NCBI RefSeq assembly: GCF_902167705.1
Contig: NZ_CABHMZ010000028.1
Location: 31,282 to 95,281, forward strand
Length of the DNA stretch: 64,000 nucleotides
Source: Streptococcus constellatus
Lineage (GTDB): Bacteria > Bacillota > Bacilli > Lactobacillales > Streptococcaceae
Reading direction: 5' to 3'
How positions within the stretch are numbered: the stretch's first letter is position 1; every line of letters starts with the position of its first letter. A program made the position numbers and the translations under genes. Of this stretch, positions 1 through 6,836 are shown one piece after another. Below the pieces are notes generated by a model. It was not told where the DNA came from. It did not search any database and saw only the letters and a program-made list of their open reading frames with translations.

Positions 1-142
1 TGTAATAAGCTCCGATAAAAAATGCTGTCCACAGCAAGAGCAAAAGCGAGTAGTCCCCACCGATGACCCCCGCTATTGGAAAAATAATAAAAACTAAAGC
101 AATATGAAACATGTAATGAATGTTTTTTAGTTTTTTCCACAT
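1..142 (-). CDS. Probable sensor histidine kinase, N-terminal fragment (cut by window edge)
   Basis: Only the first 47 codons are present; the gene runs off the left edge. The start is the ATG at 142, five bases after the permease stop, with a distant GAGG. The visible peptide begins MWKKLKNIHYMF and consists of two hydrophobic stretches separated by a short Gly/Asp turn, as in the membrane sensor part of LiaS/DesK-like kinases. No catalytic motif is visible, so the kinase assignment rests on N-terminal appearance and on the habit of small ABC exporter operons to carry a two-component system downstream. It is the last visible gene of the operon starting at 2130. It could instead be another membrane protein. 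Confidence 0.45.
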   Translation of the reverse strand, partial: MWKKLKNIHYMFHIALVFIIFPIAGVIGGDYSLLLLLWTAFFIGAYY

Positions 143-146
143 AGAA

Positions 147-878
147 TTATTTTACCTCAATATGCTTTTTAAGTTGTAAAACTACAAGACTAACTCCTAC
201 TGTATAAACTAGAACAATCAGCACTGCAGAAACATTAAACTCACGATGTTCCAAATAAGAAGACACAACCTGCATAAGCTGATAACTAGGCATTAGTTTT
301 CCGATAGGGCGAAGCCAATCTGGAAACATGCTTAAAGGAAACCAAAGACCACCCAGAACTGCCAAAGCCATATAGACAATATTGCCCACAACAGACATGA
401 GCTGAGCGCTAGGAAGCAAGCTAACCAGTACCCCCATAGCGATAAAAACTAAGCTACCACCGAGTATTAAAACAGCAATCATCAACCAATCCACCATCGG
501 TAAATTCACTCCACGAACAAAATGTCCAACAGAAAAAACAACGATAATGGAAAGAAGAAAAGTCAGCAAAGCGCTAAAAAGTTTGGATATATAATATTCT
601 ACCATAGAAACAGGTGAGTGTTGAATCATTTTTTGCCAATTATTGGTTTTATCAGATTGCAAAGAGCTCGGAATACTAAAGAAAGCACTCGACATGATAC
701 TGAAAACTGTCATTGAAAAGAGATATAGCTGAAGTACACTGGCTGGTGTGTCGCTTGACATCACTCCTGAAAAAATCAGATAAAAGACACTAGGTAAACC
801 GATAGACAGTAGATAATAAGCCGCTTGACGCTTCATTAAAATCAATTCAATCTTCATTAAACTGGTCATATTTTTCAT
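147..878 (-). CDS. ABC-2 type transporter permease
   Basis: A 243-residue integral membrane protein with about six hydrophobic segments, typical of ABC-2 permeases of small drug, bacteriocin or lipid exporters. The open frame extends to 1025, but the ATG at 878 (MKNMTSLMKIEL) has a good AGGAGA ribosome site and follows the ATPase stop by 13 bases, so I choose it. It pairs with the ATPase at 892-1767. The substrate cannot be inferred. The neighbouring sensor fragment and two tiny membrane proteins suggest a cell-envelope stress or antimicrobial export module. The family call is firm; the function is inference. Confidence 0.85.
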   Translation of the reverse strand: MKNMTSLMKIELILMKRQAAYYLLSIGLPSVFYLIFSGVMSSDTPASVLQLYLFSMTVFSIMSSAFFSIPSSLQSDKTNNWQKMIQHSPVSMVEYYISKLFSALLTFLLSIIVVFSVGHFVRGVNLPMVDWLMIAVLILGGSLVFIAMGVLVSLLPSAQLMSVVGNIVYMALAVLGGLWFPLSMFPDWLRPIGKLMPSYQLMQVVSSYLEHREFNVSAVLIVLVYTVGVSLVVLQLKKHIEVK

Positions 879-891
879 GGTGTTTCTCCTT

Positions 892-1767
892 TTACTCTTG
901 CGTTGTCTCAAAAATACTATCCAATAGTGTCCGATTGCGCACCTCAATTTCTTCAATCGTACAACCTGCCTCTTGTAAAGCTTTCCACACAGATGTAGCT
1001 CCCTGTGTCGCAAAGGAAAGAGCATTTTGTTTTACTTCAATGTCAGTCACTTCAGGTAATTGTTCTAAAATAGCCTGGTAAGAAAGCGGAATAGTAAAGT
1101 GTTTTTCTTGCTCTTCGCTACGCATAGCATAAGGCGTCGTATCACGAATCAATTCACCCTTGTGAAGCACCAAAATACGATCTGCTGTATGCTCCACTTC
1201 CTCAATATAATGAGAAGAGTAAATAATGGTCACACCCTTTTTCTTCAATTCATTCACAATTTCCCAAAAATGCTGCCGAGTGGAAGTATCCATAGCAGAA
1301 GTCGGCTCATCTAAAAAGAGTATCTTCGGCCGACCGATAAGAGCTAAAATAAAGGAAAACAGGCGTTTTTGACCACCGGATAATTTAGAAGCCAACTGCT
1401 CTTTTTGCTTATCCGTAAATTTTAACAGAGCATCAATTTCCTGATTGGTTAGACTGTTTGGGTAAATATTTTGAAAAAAGTTCAATAGTTCTTTTACTTT
1501 CAAATCTTCCACTACTGTATTTTCTTGTGGCAAAATAGCAACCACTTGCTTTAACTGGTCATCTGTCGGTTTTAATCCTTGCACGCGAGCCTGTCCACTT
1601 GTAAGAAATTTATCCCCTAACAAACAATCCATGAGAGTTGTTTTCCCAGCTCCATTCAGACCAATCAATGCCACGCATTCTCCGTCGTTAATCGTAAAAG
1701 AAATATCTTTCAAAATTTCTTTCCCACGGATTTCTTTAGACAAATGATTCACTTCAATCAAATTCAT
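892..1767 (-). CDS. ABC transporter ATP-binding protein
   Basis: A 291-residue ATPase subunit. Walker A is GLNGAGKT at residues 36-43, the signature LSGGQ at about 129-133, and Walker B with catalytic Glu is ILFLDEP at about 149-155, followed by a switch-region His (SSHYIEE). About 60 C-terminal residues beyond the nucleotide-binding core form an accessory domain of the type seen in bacitracin/lantibiotic-type exporters. The start at 1767 has an AAGGAG site and overlaps the end of the upstream small membrane gene by 14 bases, so translation is probably coupled. It energises the permease at 147-878. Confidence 0.9.
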   Translation of the reverse strand: MNLIEVNHLSKEIRGKEILKDISFTINDGECVALIGLNGAGKTTLMDCLLGDKFLTSGQARVQGLKPTDDQLKQVVAILPQENTVVEDLKVKELLNFFQNIYPNSLTNQEIDALLKFTDKQKEQLASKLSGGQKRLFSFILALIGRPKILFLDEPTSAMDTSTRQHFWEIVNELKKKGVTIIYSSHYIEEVEHTADRILVLHKGELIRDTTPYAMRSEEQEKHFTIPLSYQAILEQLPEVTDIEVKQNALSFATQGATSVWKALQEAGCTIEEIEVRNRTLLDSIFETTQE

Positions 1768-1951
1768 GATAAAACTCCTTTATAACATCGAGTAGTGCAG
1801 GCCAGATGACATAAACCAGGACTAGAAGAGCCCATGCCACCATATAAAACTCTCTAGGCAATAGCTGGCTCAGAAGACCTGTCGCCATCTCAAGACCTGA
1901 CAAGGCAAAACCAAAGGCAACAAAGAAAAGCAACTGTTTTTTCTCACTCAT
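1754..1951 (-). CDS. Small membrane protein, 65 aa, unknown function
   Basis: I do not recognise this protein. It has a short charged N-terminus (MSEKKQ), a hydrophobic segment from about residue 7 to 28, a second from about 34 to 56, and an acidic tail. It overlaps the upstream 60-residue gene in an ATGA arrangement and the downstream ATPase gene by 14 bases, so it is embedded in the operon and very likely translated. Its position before an ABC exporter and probable sensor kinase makes an accessory or sensor subunit possible, but that is inference. Confidence 0.65.
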   Translation of the reverse strand: MSEKKQLLFFVAFGFALSGLEMATGLLSQLLPREFYMVAWALLVLVYVIWPALLDVIKEFYHEFD

Positions 1952-2130
1952 TTCTTCTCTCCTAACTTAAACAATTTGGCAACTTCCTTCAAGACATAGC
2001 CAGCGATTCCCAAAGTAGCAAAGACTTCCCAAGGGAAATGATAGATAGAACCTCCGTTAGTCATAGTCAGTCTATAACATACGATGCCAATCACTGTTAA
2101 CATTATCGCTTTCATCAACCAAAGCCTCAT
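1948..2130 (-). CDS. Small membrane protein, 60 aa, first gene of ABC/TCS operon
   Basis: An unrecognised 60-residue protein with two predicted membrane segments (about 5-20 and 33-50) and a lysine-rich C-terminus (KEVAKLFKLGEKK), which suggests a cytoplasmic tail. The ATG at 2130 follows a good AAGGAG site about 30 bases downstream of a TATAAT at 2162-2167. It is translationally coupled by ATGA overlap to the 65-residue gene. As the promoter-proximal gene of the transporter operon it would be made first on induction. No function can be given from the sequence. Confidence 0.6.
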   Translation of the reverse strand: MRLWLMKAIMLTVIGIVCYRLTMTNGGSIYHFPWEVFATLGIAGYVLKEVAKLFKLGEKK

Positions 2131-2161
2131 ACTTAACTCCTTACCTTTCTTTTATAAACCT

Positions 2162-2225
2162 ATTATAAGCTTTCTCATTCCTTCTCACTAGATGATTTTG
2201 TCATTGCTTGGCATGACAAATGTCA
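2162..2225 (-). promoter_or_regulatory. Promoter and palindromic operator of ABC/TCS operon
   Basis: On the minus strand a TATAAT (2162-2167) precedes the 60-residue gene, with no good -35 hexamer. At 2197-2220 lies a perfect inverted repeat, TTTGTCAT-N8-ATGACAAA, and the adjacent TGACAAATGTCA (2214-2225) is itself an inverted repeat. The site sits where a response-regulator activator would bind, just upstream of a promoter with a poor -35. Binding by the operon's own two-component system is inference. Confidence 0.5.
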
Positions 2226-2255
2226 CAAAAAAAGACGACTTAATCAAGTCGCCCT
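2226..2255 (-). terminator. Rho-independent terminator after fakA
   Basis: On the minus strand GGCGACTT and AAGTCGTC form a stem with a short loop, followed by a run of seven T. It lies 20 bases after the fakA stop and separates it from the ABC operon. Confidence 0.8.
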
Positions 2256-2274
2256 TTGCAATAATTCCTTTGTT

Positions 2275-3942
2275 TTATTCAACACTAAAGAGGTATGGAT
2301 AAACTGGCTGTCCGCCATTGTGGATTTCTACTTCTACATCTTCAAATTTTTCAGTAATGTCTTGCGCTAATTCATTGGCCAAGTCTTCACTTCCATCTTC
2401 ACCGATGTAAATCGTCACAATTTCACTATCTGCATCTAACATGTTACTGAACGTTTCATTCAATGTTGTCAACATATCTGGATTAGAAACAACAATTTTT
2501 CCATCGACCATGCCAAGATTATCGTTTTCATGAATTTCAAGACCATCAATCGTTGTATCACGAACAGCTGTCGTCACACTACCACTGACAACATCTGCAA
2601 GTGCAGCTGTCATCCGATCATGATTTTCTTCAATGGATTTGCTTGGGTCAAAAGCCAGAAGACTTGTTAATCCTTGCGGAATCGTTCTTGTTTCAATCAC
2701 TGCAGCAGGTTGTTCAATCACTTCCGCCGCTGATTGCGCCGCCATGAAAATGTTTTTGTTGTTTGGCAGGATAATAATGTTGCGTGCATTGACCTGCTCA
2801 ACAGCTTTAATGAAGTCTTCTGTTGAAGGATTCATCGTTTGCCCACCAGAAATGATATAGTCCACTCCTTGTGCTTTAAAGATGTCTGACAAGCCTTCTC
2901 CTGCAACAACTGCAATGACAGCATATTCTTTTTCTTCTATTGGTTGGCTACTTTCGCGTTCTTCTTTTTCAACCTGCGCTTCGTGTTGATTGCGCATGTT
3001 GTCTACTTTGACTTTGACAAGGCTTCCGTATTTCAAGCCTTCTTGCATAACCAGACCAGGGTCTTCCGTGTGAACGTGAACTTTTACGATTTCATCATCG
3101 TTTACGACAAGAAGTGAGTCGCCCAGTTCATTCAAGTAGTTGCGGAATTCATCATAGTCAAATTCTTTAACATACGTTGGACCTTTTTTCAAAGCTACCA
3201 TGATTTCTGTACAATAGCCGTATTTGATATCTTCTGTTGCCACATGACTAGCCACTGACTTATGGTGCTCTGCATTGATCATTTCCGTCATAGTTGCAGG
3301 CGTTGCTTGAAATTCTTCAGACGCAATGTATTCGCCTGTCAATGCTGATAAAAATCCTTCATAAATGAAAACAAGACCTTGACCACCAGAGTCCACAACA
3401 CCGACTTCTTTTAAGACTGGTAGCATATCTGGCGTTTTAGCAAGTGCTGTTTTTGCACCCTCAAGTGCAGCTTGCATAACGGCAACTGCATCGTCTGTCT
3501 CTTCTGCTTTTTTCTTGGCGCCAATTGCAGCTCCGCGAGAAACAGTCAAAATAGTTCCTTCAACCGGTTTCATCACAGCTTTGTAGGCTACTTCCACTCC
3601 AGATTGAAAAGCAAGGGCTAAATCTTGTCCTGTTAATTCTTCCTTTTCTTTCACACTTTGAGAGAAACCGCGGAAAAGCTGAGACGTGATAACACCCGAA
3701 TTCCCACGCGCACCCATCAAGAGACCTTTTGCAAAAATTCCAGCTACTTCACCGACAGTAGAAGCAGATTTGTCCGCAACTTCTTTTGCACCATTTTCAA
3801 TGGTCATTCCCATATTGGTACCTGTGTCACCGTCTGGCACAGGAAAAACATTTAAAGAATTGACATATTCAGCCTGTTTATTCAAACGAGTAGATGCAGA
3901 CTGCACCATTTCTTGAAATAAACTAGTAGTAATATTTGACAC
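2275..3942 (-). CDS. fakA: Fatty acid kinase catalytic subunit FakA (DAK2 domain, YloV family)
   Basis: A 555-residue soluble protein of the DhaL/DAK2 family. The N-terminal ATP- and Mg-binding domain shows PVPDGDTGTNM at residues 35-45 and GARGNSGVI near 78-86; the C-terminal half is the FakB-interaction/DhaK-like part. With FakB proteins it phosphorylates exogenous fatty acids to acyl-phosphates for phospholipid synthesis. The length matches the family. The stop of the Asp23 gene lies two bases upstream, so the two are one transcript, as in most Firmicutes. Function is known for the family; nothing is missing here. It links to the fatty-acid cluster at 51-62 kb. Confidence 0.92.
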   Translation of the reverse strand: MSNITTSLFQEMVQSASTRLNKQAEYVNSLNVFPVPDGDTGTNMGMTIENGAKEVADKSASTVGEVAGIFAKGLLMGARGNSGVITSQLFRGFSQSVKEKEELTGQDLALAFQSGVEVAYKAVMKPVEGTILTVSRGAAIGAKKKAEETDDAVAVMQAALEGAKTALAKTPDMLPVLKEVGVVDSGGQGLVFIYEGFLSALTGEYIASEEFQATPATMTEMINAEHHKSVASHVATEDIKYGYCTEIMVALKKGPTYVKEFDYDEFRNYLNELGDSLLVVNDDEIVKVHVHTEDPGLVMQEGLKYGSLVKVKVDNMRNQHEAQVEKEERESSQPIEEKEYAVIAVVAGEGLSDIFKAQGVDYIISGGQTMNPSTEDFIKAVEQVNARNIIILPNNKNIFMAAQSAAEVIEQPAAVIETRTIPQGLTSLLAFDPSKSIEENHDRMTAALADVVSGSVTTAVRDTTIDGLEIHENDNLGMVDGKIVVSNPDMLTTLNETFSNMLDADSEIVTIYIGEDGSEDLANELAQDITEKFEDVEVEIHNGGQPVYPYLFSVE

Positions 3943-3944
3943 GA

Positions 3945-4310
3945 TTATTCTCCTACAACTTTAATATTTTGGATATAGACATTTACTGTTTCAGCAGTAA
4001 TTCCAAGCTGATTTTCAAGACTGAATTTCACACGCTCTTGAATATTTTTAGACACTTCACTAATCTTGGTACCATAGCTCAAAACTGTATAAACATCAAC
4101 AGCAATGCTACCTTCTTCCGTTGTCTTTACTACAACGCCTTTCGCATAATTTTCTTTGCCCAACAAAGCTTGGAAATTATCTTTAATGGCATTTTTGCTG
4201 GCCATTCCGACTACACCAAAAATTTCAGTTGCTGCCCCGCCAACGATTGTCGCAATGACATCATCTGTCAGCTCAATTTGACCATCTTTTGTATTGATTT
4301 TTACAGTCAT
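3945..4310 (-). CDS. Asp23/Gls24 family envelope stress response protein (YloU)
   Basis: A 121-residue protein of the Asp23/Gls24 family (YloU branch), recognised from MTVKINTKDGQIELTDDVI, the VGGAATEIFGVVGMASKN segment and a C-terminal INVYIQ-type strand with GV(V)VKTTEEG in the middle. Family members are membrane-associated scaffold-like proteins linked to envelope stress or fatty-acid metabolism. It immediately precedes fakA (two-base gap), a conserved pairing. A promoter lies at 4341-4369. No membrane segment is visible, so any membrane contact must be through a partner. Confidence 0.88.
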   Translation of the reverse strand: MTVKINTKDGQIELTDDVIATIVGGAATEIFGVVGMASKNAIKDNFQALLGKENYAKGVVVKTTEEGSIAVDVYTVLSYGTKISEVSKNIQERVKFSLENQLGITAETVNVYIQNIKVVGE

Positions 4311-4340
4311 AATTTCTACCTCAAAAGTATTTTATAGTTT

Positions 4341-4369
4341 ATTTTACCATATTTTACGCGGACTGTAAA
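4341..4369 (-). promoter_or_regulatory. Promoter of asp23-fakA operon
   Basis: On the minus strand TTTACA (4364-4369), a 17-base spacer ending in TGG, and TAAAAT (4341-4346) form a good sigma-A promoter with extended -10, about 30 bases before the Asp23 start. Confidence 0.65.
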
Positions 4370-4464
4370 AGAGAGAGTACATAATTAAAAAGGATTCCGT
4401 CAATATTGAATTCTTCTTTTACTTATCTTGAAAAGATAGACCCGTAATCCGCTTTCTTATGCAA

Positions 4465-4495
4465 AAGAAAATGAACCTCTCAAAGGTTCATTCTT
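4465..4495 (-). terminator. Terminator after rpmB
   Basis: AATGAACCT and AGGTTCATT form a stem on the minus strand, followed by TTCTTTT. It lies just after the rpmB stop. Confidence 0.7.
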
Positions 4496-4502
4496 TCGTT
4501 GA

Positions 4503-4691
4503 TTAAACGCGTTCAACTTTGCCTGATTTAAGGGCACGTGCTGAAGCCCAAACTTTCTTAGGTTTACCATCAACTAAGATTGTCACCTTTTGAAGATTTG
4601 GTTTCACAGTACGTTTTGTTTGGTTCATTGCGTGAGAGCGGTTGTTTCCTGATACAGTTTTACGACCTGTAAAGTAACATACTTTTGCCAT
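4503..4691 (-). CDS. rpmB: 50S ribosomal protein L28
   Basis: A 62-residue basic protein beginning [16 protein letters not shown], with [11 protein letters not shown] in the middle and [16 protein letters not shown] at the end, which is the standard streptococcal L28. The CxxC zinc pair found in some L28 proteins is absent; only one Cys is present, as in the zinc-free paralog type common in lactobacillales. It stands alone, with its own terminator and an AGGAGGACAAG ribosome site upstream. It belongs to the large ribosomal subunit near the E site. Confidence 0.95.
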   Translation of the reverse strand: MAKVCYFTGRKTVSGNNRSHAMNQTKRTVKPNLQKVTILVDGKPKKVWASARALKSGKVERV

Positions 4692-4825
4692 TTATACTTG
4701 TCCTCCTGATTAGTTTCACGGGCTTTATACCACATACTGTAAAATTTTATCACAATTTTTAAGATTTTGCAAGACTATTTCCTTTATATTTCAAAATTCA
4801 GCTAAATCAATAACTTTTCTAGATT

Positions 4826-5224
4826 TTAAATATAAATAATTCCTAAACGACCAAACGATACGTCTCCTTTTACATAGAGAGTCTTGTCTTTCACATTGAT
4901 ATTACGGGGATTGGTCACTGTCCCAAAAGCATTATCTACATTCAACTCCACATGCCAGTTGCTTGGCACATATAATGTAGCATTCCCAAAAGAAACATCA
5001 ATATCAAAGGTCGCGGAATCGCCTTTAATCGTAGCATTGTCAAAATAAACAGTAGCATTCCCAAAGGCACAATCTAGCGTTTCATAGGTGAAATCTTCCG
5101 AATTGATATAGCGAGTACCACTACCAAAAGCAATATCTCCATCACCTGAAGTCATACTTCCTTCCATTGCTGATGACGAGACCAGATATTTTGAGGCTTG
5201 AAAATCAAACTCAGTCCGATACAT
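4826..5224 (-). CDS. LiaF-like C-terminal domain (DUF2154); probable second half of a split gene
   Basis: A 132-residue soluble protein with repeated beta-strand motifs (DVSFGNATLYVP, DNAFGTVTNP, GDVSFGRLGII), the C-terminal domain of LiaF/YvqF-type proteins. Normally it is fused to an N-terminal membrane domain of about 100 residues; here that lies in the overlapping frame 5152-5490. The ATG at 5224 has no ribosome site and its first 19 codons merely read the neighbour's sequence out of frame, so true translation may start at a downstream ATG, for instance the one overlapping the neighbour's stop as ATGA (near 5155). Either one gene is frameshifted or two coupled genes exist. Confidence 0.55.
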   Translation of the reverse strand: MYRTEFDFQASKYLVSSSAMEGSMTSGDGDIAFGSGTRYINSEDFTYETLDCAFGNATVYFDNATIKGDSATFDIDVSFGNATLYVPSNWHVELNVDNAFGTVTNPRNINVKDKTLYVKGDVSFGRLGIIYI

Positions 5225-5490
5225 GCCAAAACACTAGCACCAAATAATGTTCCGCTAGAAATTTGAAGGAAATGATAATGACTATTAGCAATGACTAAAG
5301 CAATATAGCCAAATATAAACCCAGCCGCCCAATTTCTCTTCAAGAAATTATCAAGAGAAAAATATCCAAATCCTGCAATGACCGCTAATGTCCAAATATT
5401 GATATTCAGATAGGGAAGGCCAAACTGCCCTTGGAATAAAACAAGCGCTGCTAATACAATAAAAGCGACTCCTATAATTGTTTTTCTCAT
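5152..5490 (-). CDS. Four-helix membrane protein, N-terminal half of LiaF-like protein (possible frameshift)
   Basis: A 112-residue membrane protein starting MRKTIIGVAFIVLAALVLF with about four hydrophobic segments, ending in a polar tail (FKPQNIWSRHQQWKEV). This is the membrane domain seen at the N-terminus of LiaF-like proteins. Loss of one base or gain of two between about 5155 and 5185 would separate it from the DUF2154 frame at 4826-5224. It follows the LytTR regulator gene by five bases, so the three frames form one operon. Membrane partners of LytTR regulators often inhibit them, so that role is plausible here, but it is inference. Confidence 0.6.
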   Translation of the reverse strand: MRKTIIGVAFIVLAALVLFQGQFGLPYLNINIWTLAVIAGFGYFSLDNFLKRNWAAGFIFGYIALVIANSHYHFLQISSGTLFGASVLACIGLSLIFKPQNIWSRHQQWKEV

Positions 5491-5495
5491 AATTG

Positions 5496-5942
5496 TTACC
5501 TCATTTCATTTAACTTTTCTTTTAAAAATTGATAATAGTGACGAGACACATGCACTTGCTTATGCGTATCATAAAATTGAATAGTGTTCGTCCCAGAAAA
5601 AGAGCGATCTAGTGCATAGATGGAACGCGTATTCGCAATCGTTGACTTCGAAATCCTGCAAAAATAAGCATGCAGATGTTCTTCTAACTCATAAAGTTTT
5701 AATTTGACTTCATAAGCATTGTCCCTCGCATGCGCAAAAATCTTATTTCCATCCGTTTCAAAGAAGAGGATATCCGCTAAATCAACATAATATTCGCTCG
5801 TATCTTTGTAAAAAAGAATAGATGGTTTGGCAACTTCTTCCAGAGAACGCTGAATGCGCTCTATCTGCTCATCAAAACGAGGTGTCTTAATGACAATTTC
5901 TGCTTCTTCCAGATTAGAATCTAGTTCTACTCGAATTTTCAT
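5496..5942 (-). CDS. LytTR-domain DNA-binding transcriptional regulator
   Basis: A 148-residue protein without a receiver domain. Residues 1-45 form a charged segment; about 48-148 are a LytTR DNA-binding domain with DILFFETDGNKIFAHA, the CRISKSTIANT motif (residues contacting DNA lie around here) and a C-terminal VSRHYYQFLKEKL helix. Stand-alone LytTR proteins encoded beside a membrane protein are known in streptococci as LytTR regulatory systems (HdrRM, BrsRM). The membrane protein gene follows after five bases. Two 9-bp repeats 21 bp apart lie upstream of its promoter and suggest autoregulation. Confidence 0.88.
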   Translation of the reverse strand: MKIRVELDSNLEEAEIVIKTPRFDEQIERIQRSLEEVAKPSILFYKDTSEYYVDLADILFFETDGNKIFAHARDNAYEVKLKLYELEEHLHAYFCRISKSTIANTRSIYALDRSFSGTNTIQFYDTHKQVHVSRHYYQFLKEKLNEMR

Positions 5943-5970
5943 AAACGCTCCCCTCGTTTTTCTTTATTTT

Positions 5971-6038
5971 ATTATAACAATTGTTTCGTGAAATTCAAGT
6001 GATTTTCAGTAAGTGGTTCATTTGGAGAGGTAAGTGGT
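5971..6038 (-). promoter_or_regulatory. LytTR operon promoter with 9-12-9 direct-repeat operator
   Basis: Minus-strand promoter: TTGAAT (5993-5998), 16-base spacer, TATAAT (5971-5976). Upstream are two identical copies of ACCACTTAC (6030-6038 and 6009-6017) separated by 12 bases, a 21-bp period that places both on one helix face. LytTR regulators typically bind two 9-bp direct repeats with this 12-bp spacing. The proximal repeat ends 10 bp from the -35. Confidence 0.65.
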
Positions 6039-6118
6039 CGTGAAATCTGAATAACTTACTTGCTTTTCATAAGCTGACCAGATTCTAGCACTTTTTTACG
6101 CAACAACACTTTACAAAC

Positions 6119-6144
6119 AAAAAAAGCCTTCAATTCAATGAAGA
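6119..6144 (-). terminator. Terminator after tRNA-Thr
   Basis: GTCTTCA and TGAAGGC pair on the minus strand (one G-T wobble) and are followed by seven T, just downstream of the tRNA. Confidence 0.7.
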
Positions 6145-6154
6145 CCTTCAATGA

Positions 6155-6227
6155 TGCCGATTATAGGGCTTGAACCTACGACCTACGCGTTACGAGTGCG
6201 TTGCTCTACCAACTGAGCTAAATCGGC
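6155..6227 (-). tRNA. tRNA-Thr (anticodon CGT)
   Basis: A 73-base cloverleaf on the minus strand. The acceptor stem is GCCGATT/AATCGGC, the D-arm GCTC..GAGC, the anticodon loop CTCGTAA giving anticodon CGT (reads ACG, Thr), and the T-arm GTAGG TTCAAGC CCTAT. The top anticodon-stem pair is an A-C mismatch. The promoter is TTGACA (6265-6270), 16-base spacer, TAGAAT (6243-6248). Confidence 0.93.
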
Positions 6228-6277
6228 ATTCAACACATTCTTATTCTAACACGTCAAATTTTTTTGTCAAGAAGTTT

Positions 6278-6739
6278 TTAGGAAATTTTCTTGATTAAAA
6301 CCATGCAGGGATTGTGTGAATCCCACAGCTGAGGGAAGATTTCTAATTTTTTAAAACCTTGAGCCTGATAGAAAGCATTAATTCTATCGTAGGTTGGATA
6401 ATGACCTGGTGCCACTGTTTTGACTTGTAAATAGTCAACTTGTTGTCTTGCTGCCATTTCCAAGACATTCACTAGCTTTGCTCCAATTCCTTGTCTATGA
6501 TAGTCTTTCTTGATAGCCAAGCAGTCAATCTCTGCACAGTCTTCACTGGAATAGGACAAACTAATGAAACCAAGCGGCTCAGCCCCCTCATAAGCTCCCC
6601 AGACACGAAGTTTCCTAGCCGCCTCAATATAGGCTTGAGTACTATCTGGAATACCAAACCACTCTGGTAAATCAGCCAAAATCTCAGCTGCAATCGCTAA
6701 CTTCTGATCCTCTTTCTTGATTTCTTTAATCTGAGCCAT
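6278..6739 (-). CDS. GNAT family N-acetyltransferase
   Basis: A 153-residue single-domain GNAT enzyme. The acetyl-CoA-binding motif A is visible as CLAIKKDYHRQGIGAKLV (about residues 75-92, R/QxxGxG/A type), followed by motif B with YDRINAFYQAQGF. Such enzymes transfer an acetyl group to an amine; the substrate cannot be predicted. The start at 6739 has an upstream AGAGAGGA. It is monocistronic between tRNA-Thr and fba. The call is firm at family level only. Confidence 0.85.
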   Translation of the reverse strand: MAQIKEIKKEDQKLAIAAEILADLPEWFGIPDSTQAYIEAARKLRVWGAYEGAEPLGFISLSYSSEDCAEIDCLAIKKDYHRQGIGAKLVNVLEMAARQQVDYLQVKTVAPGHYPTYDRINAFYQAQGFKKLEIFPQLWDSHNPCMVLIKKIS

Positions 6740-6788
6740 TCCTCTCTCCCATCCCTGCCAACAAATTTTTATCTCTTATTTATTCAAC

Positions 6789-6814
6789 AAAAATCCCGCA
6801 CAAGGCGAGATTTT
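6789..6814 (-). terminator. Terminator after fba
   Basis: AAAATCTCGC and GCGGGATTTTT form a stem on the minus strand (one G-T pair) ending in a T run, 22 bases past the fba stop. Confidence 0.75.
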
Positions 6815-6836
6815 CCTGTTTATTTGGTAAGCGCAA

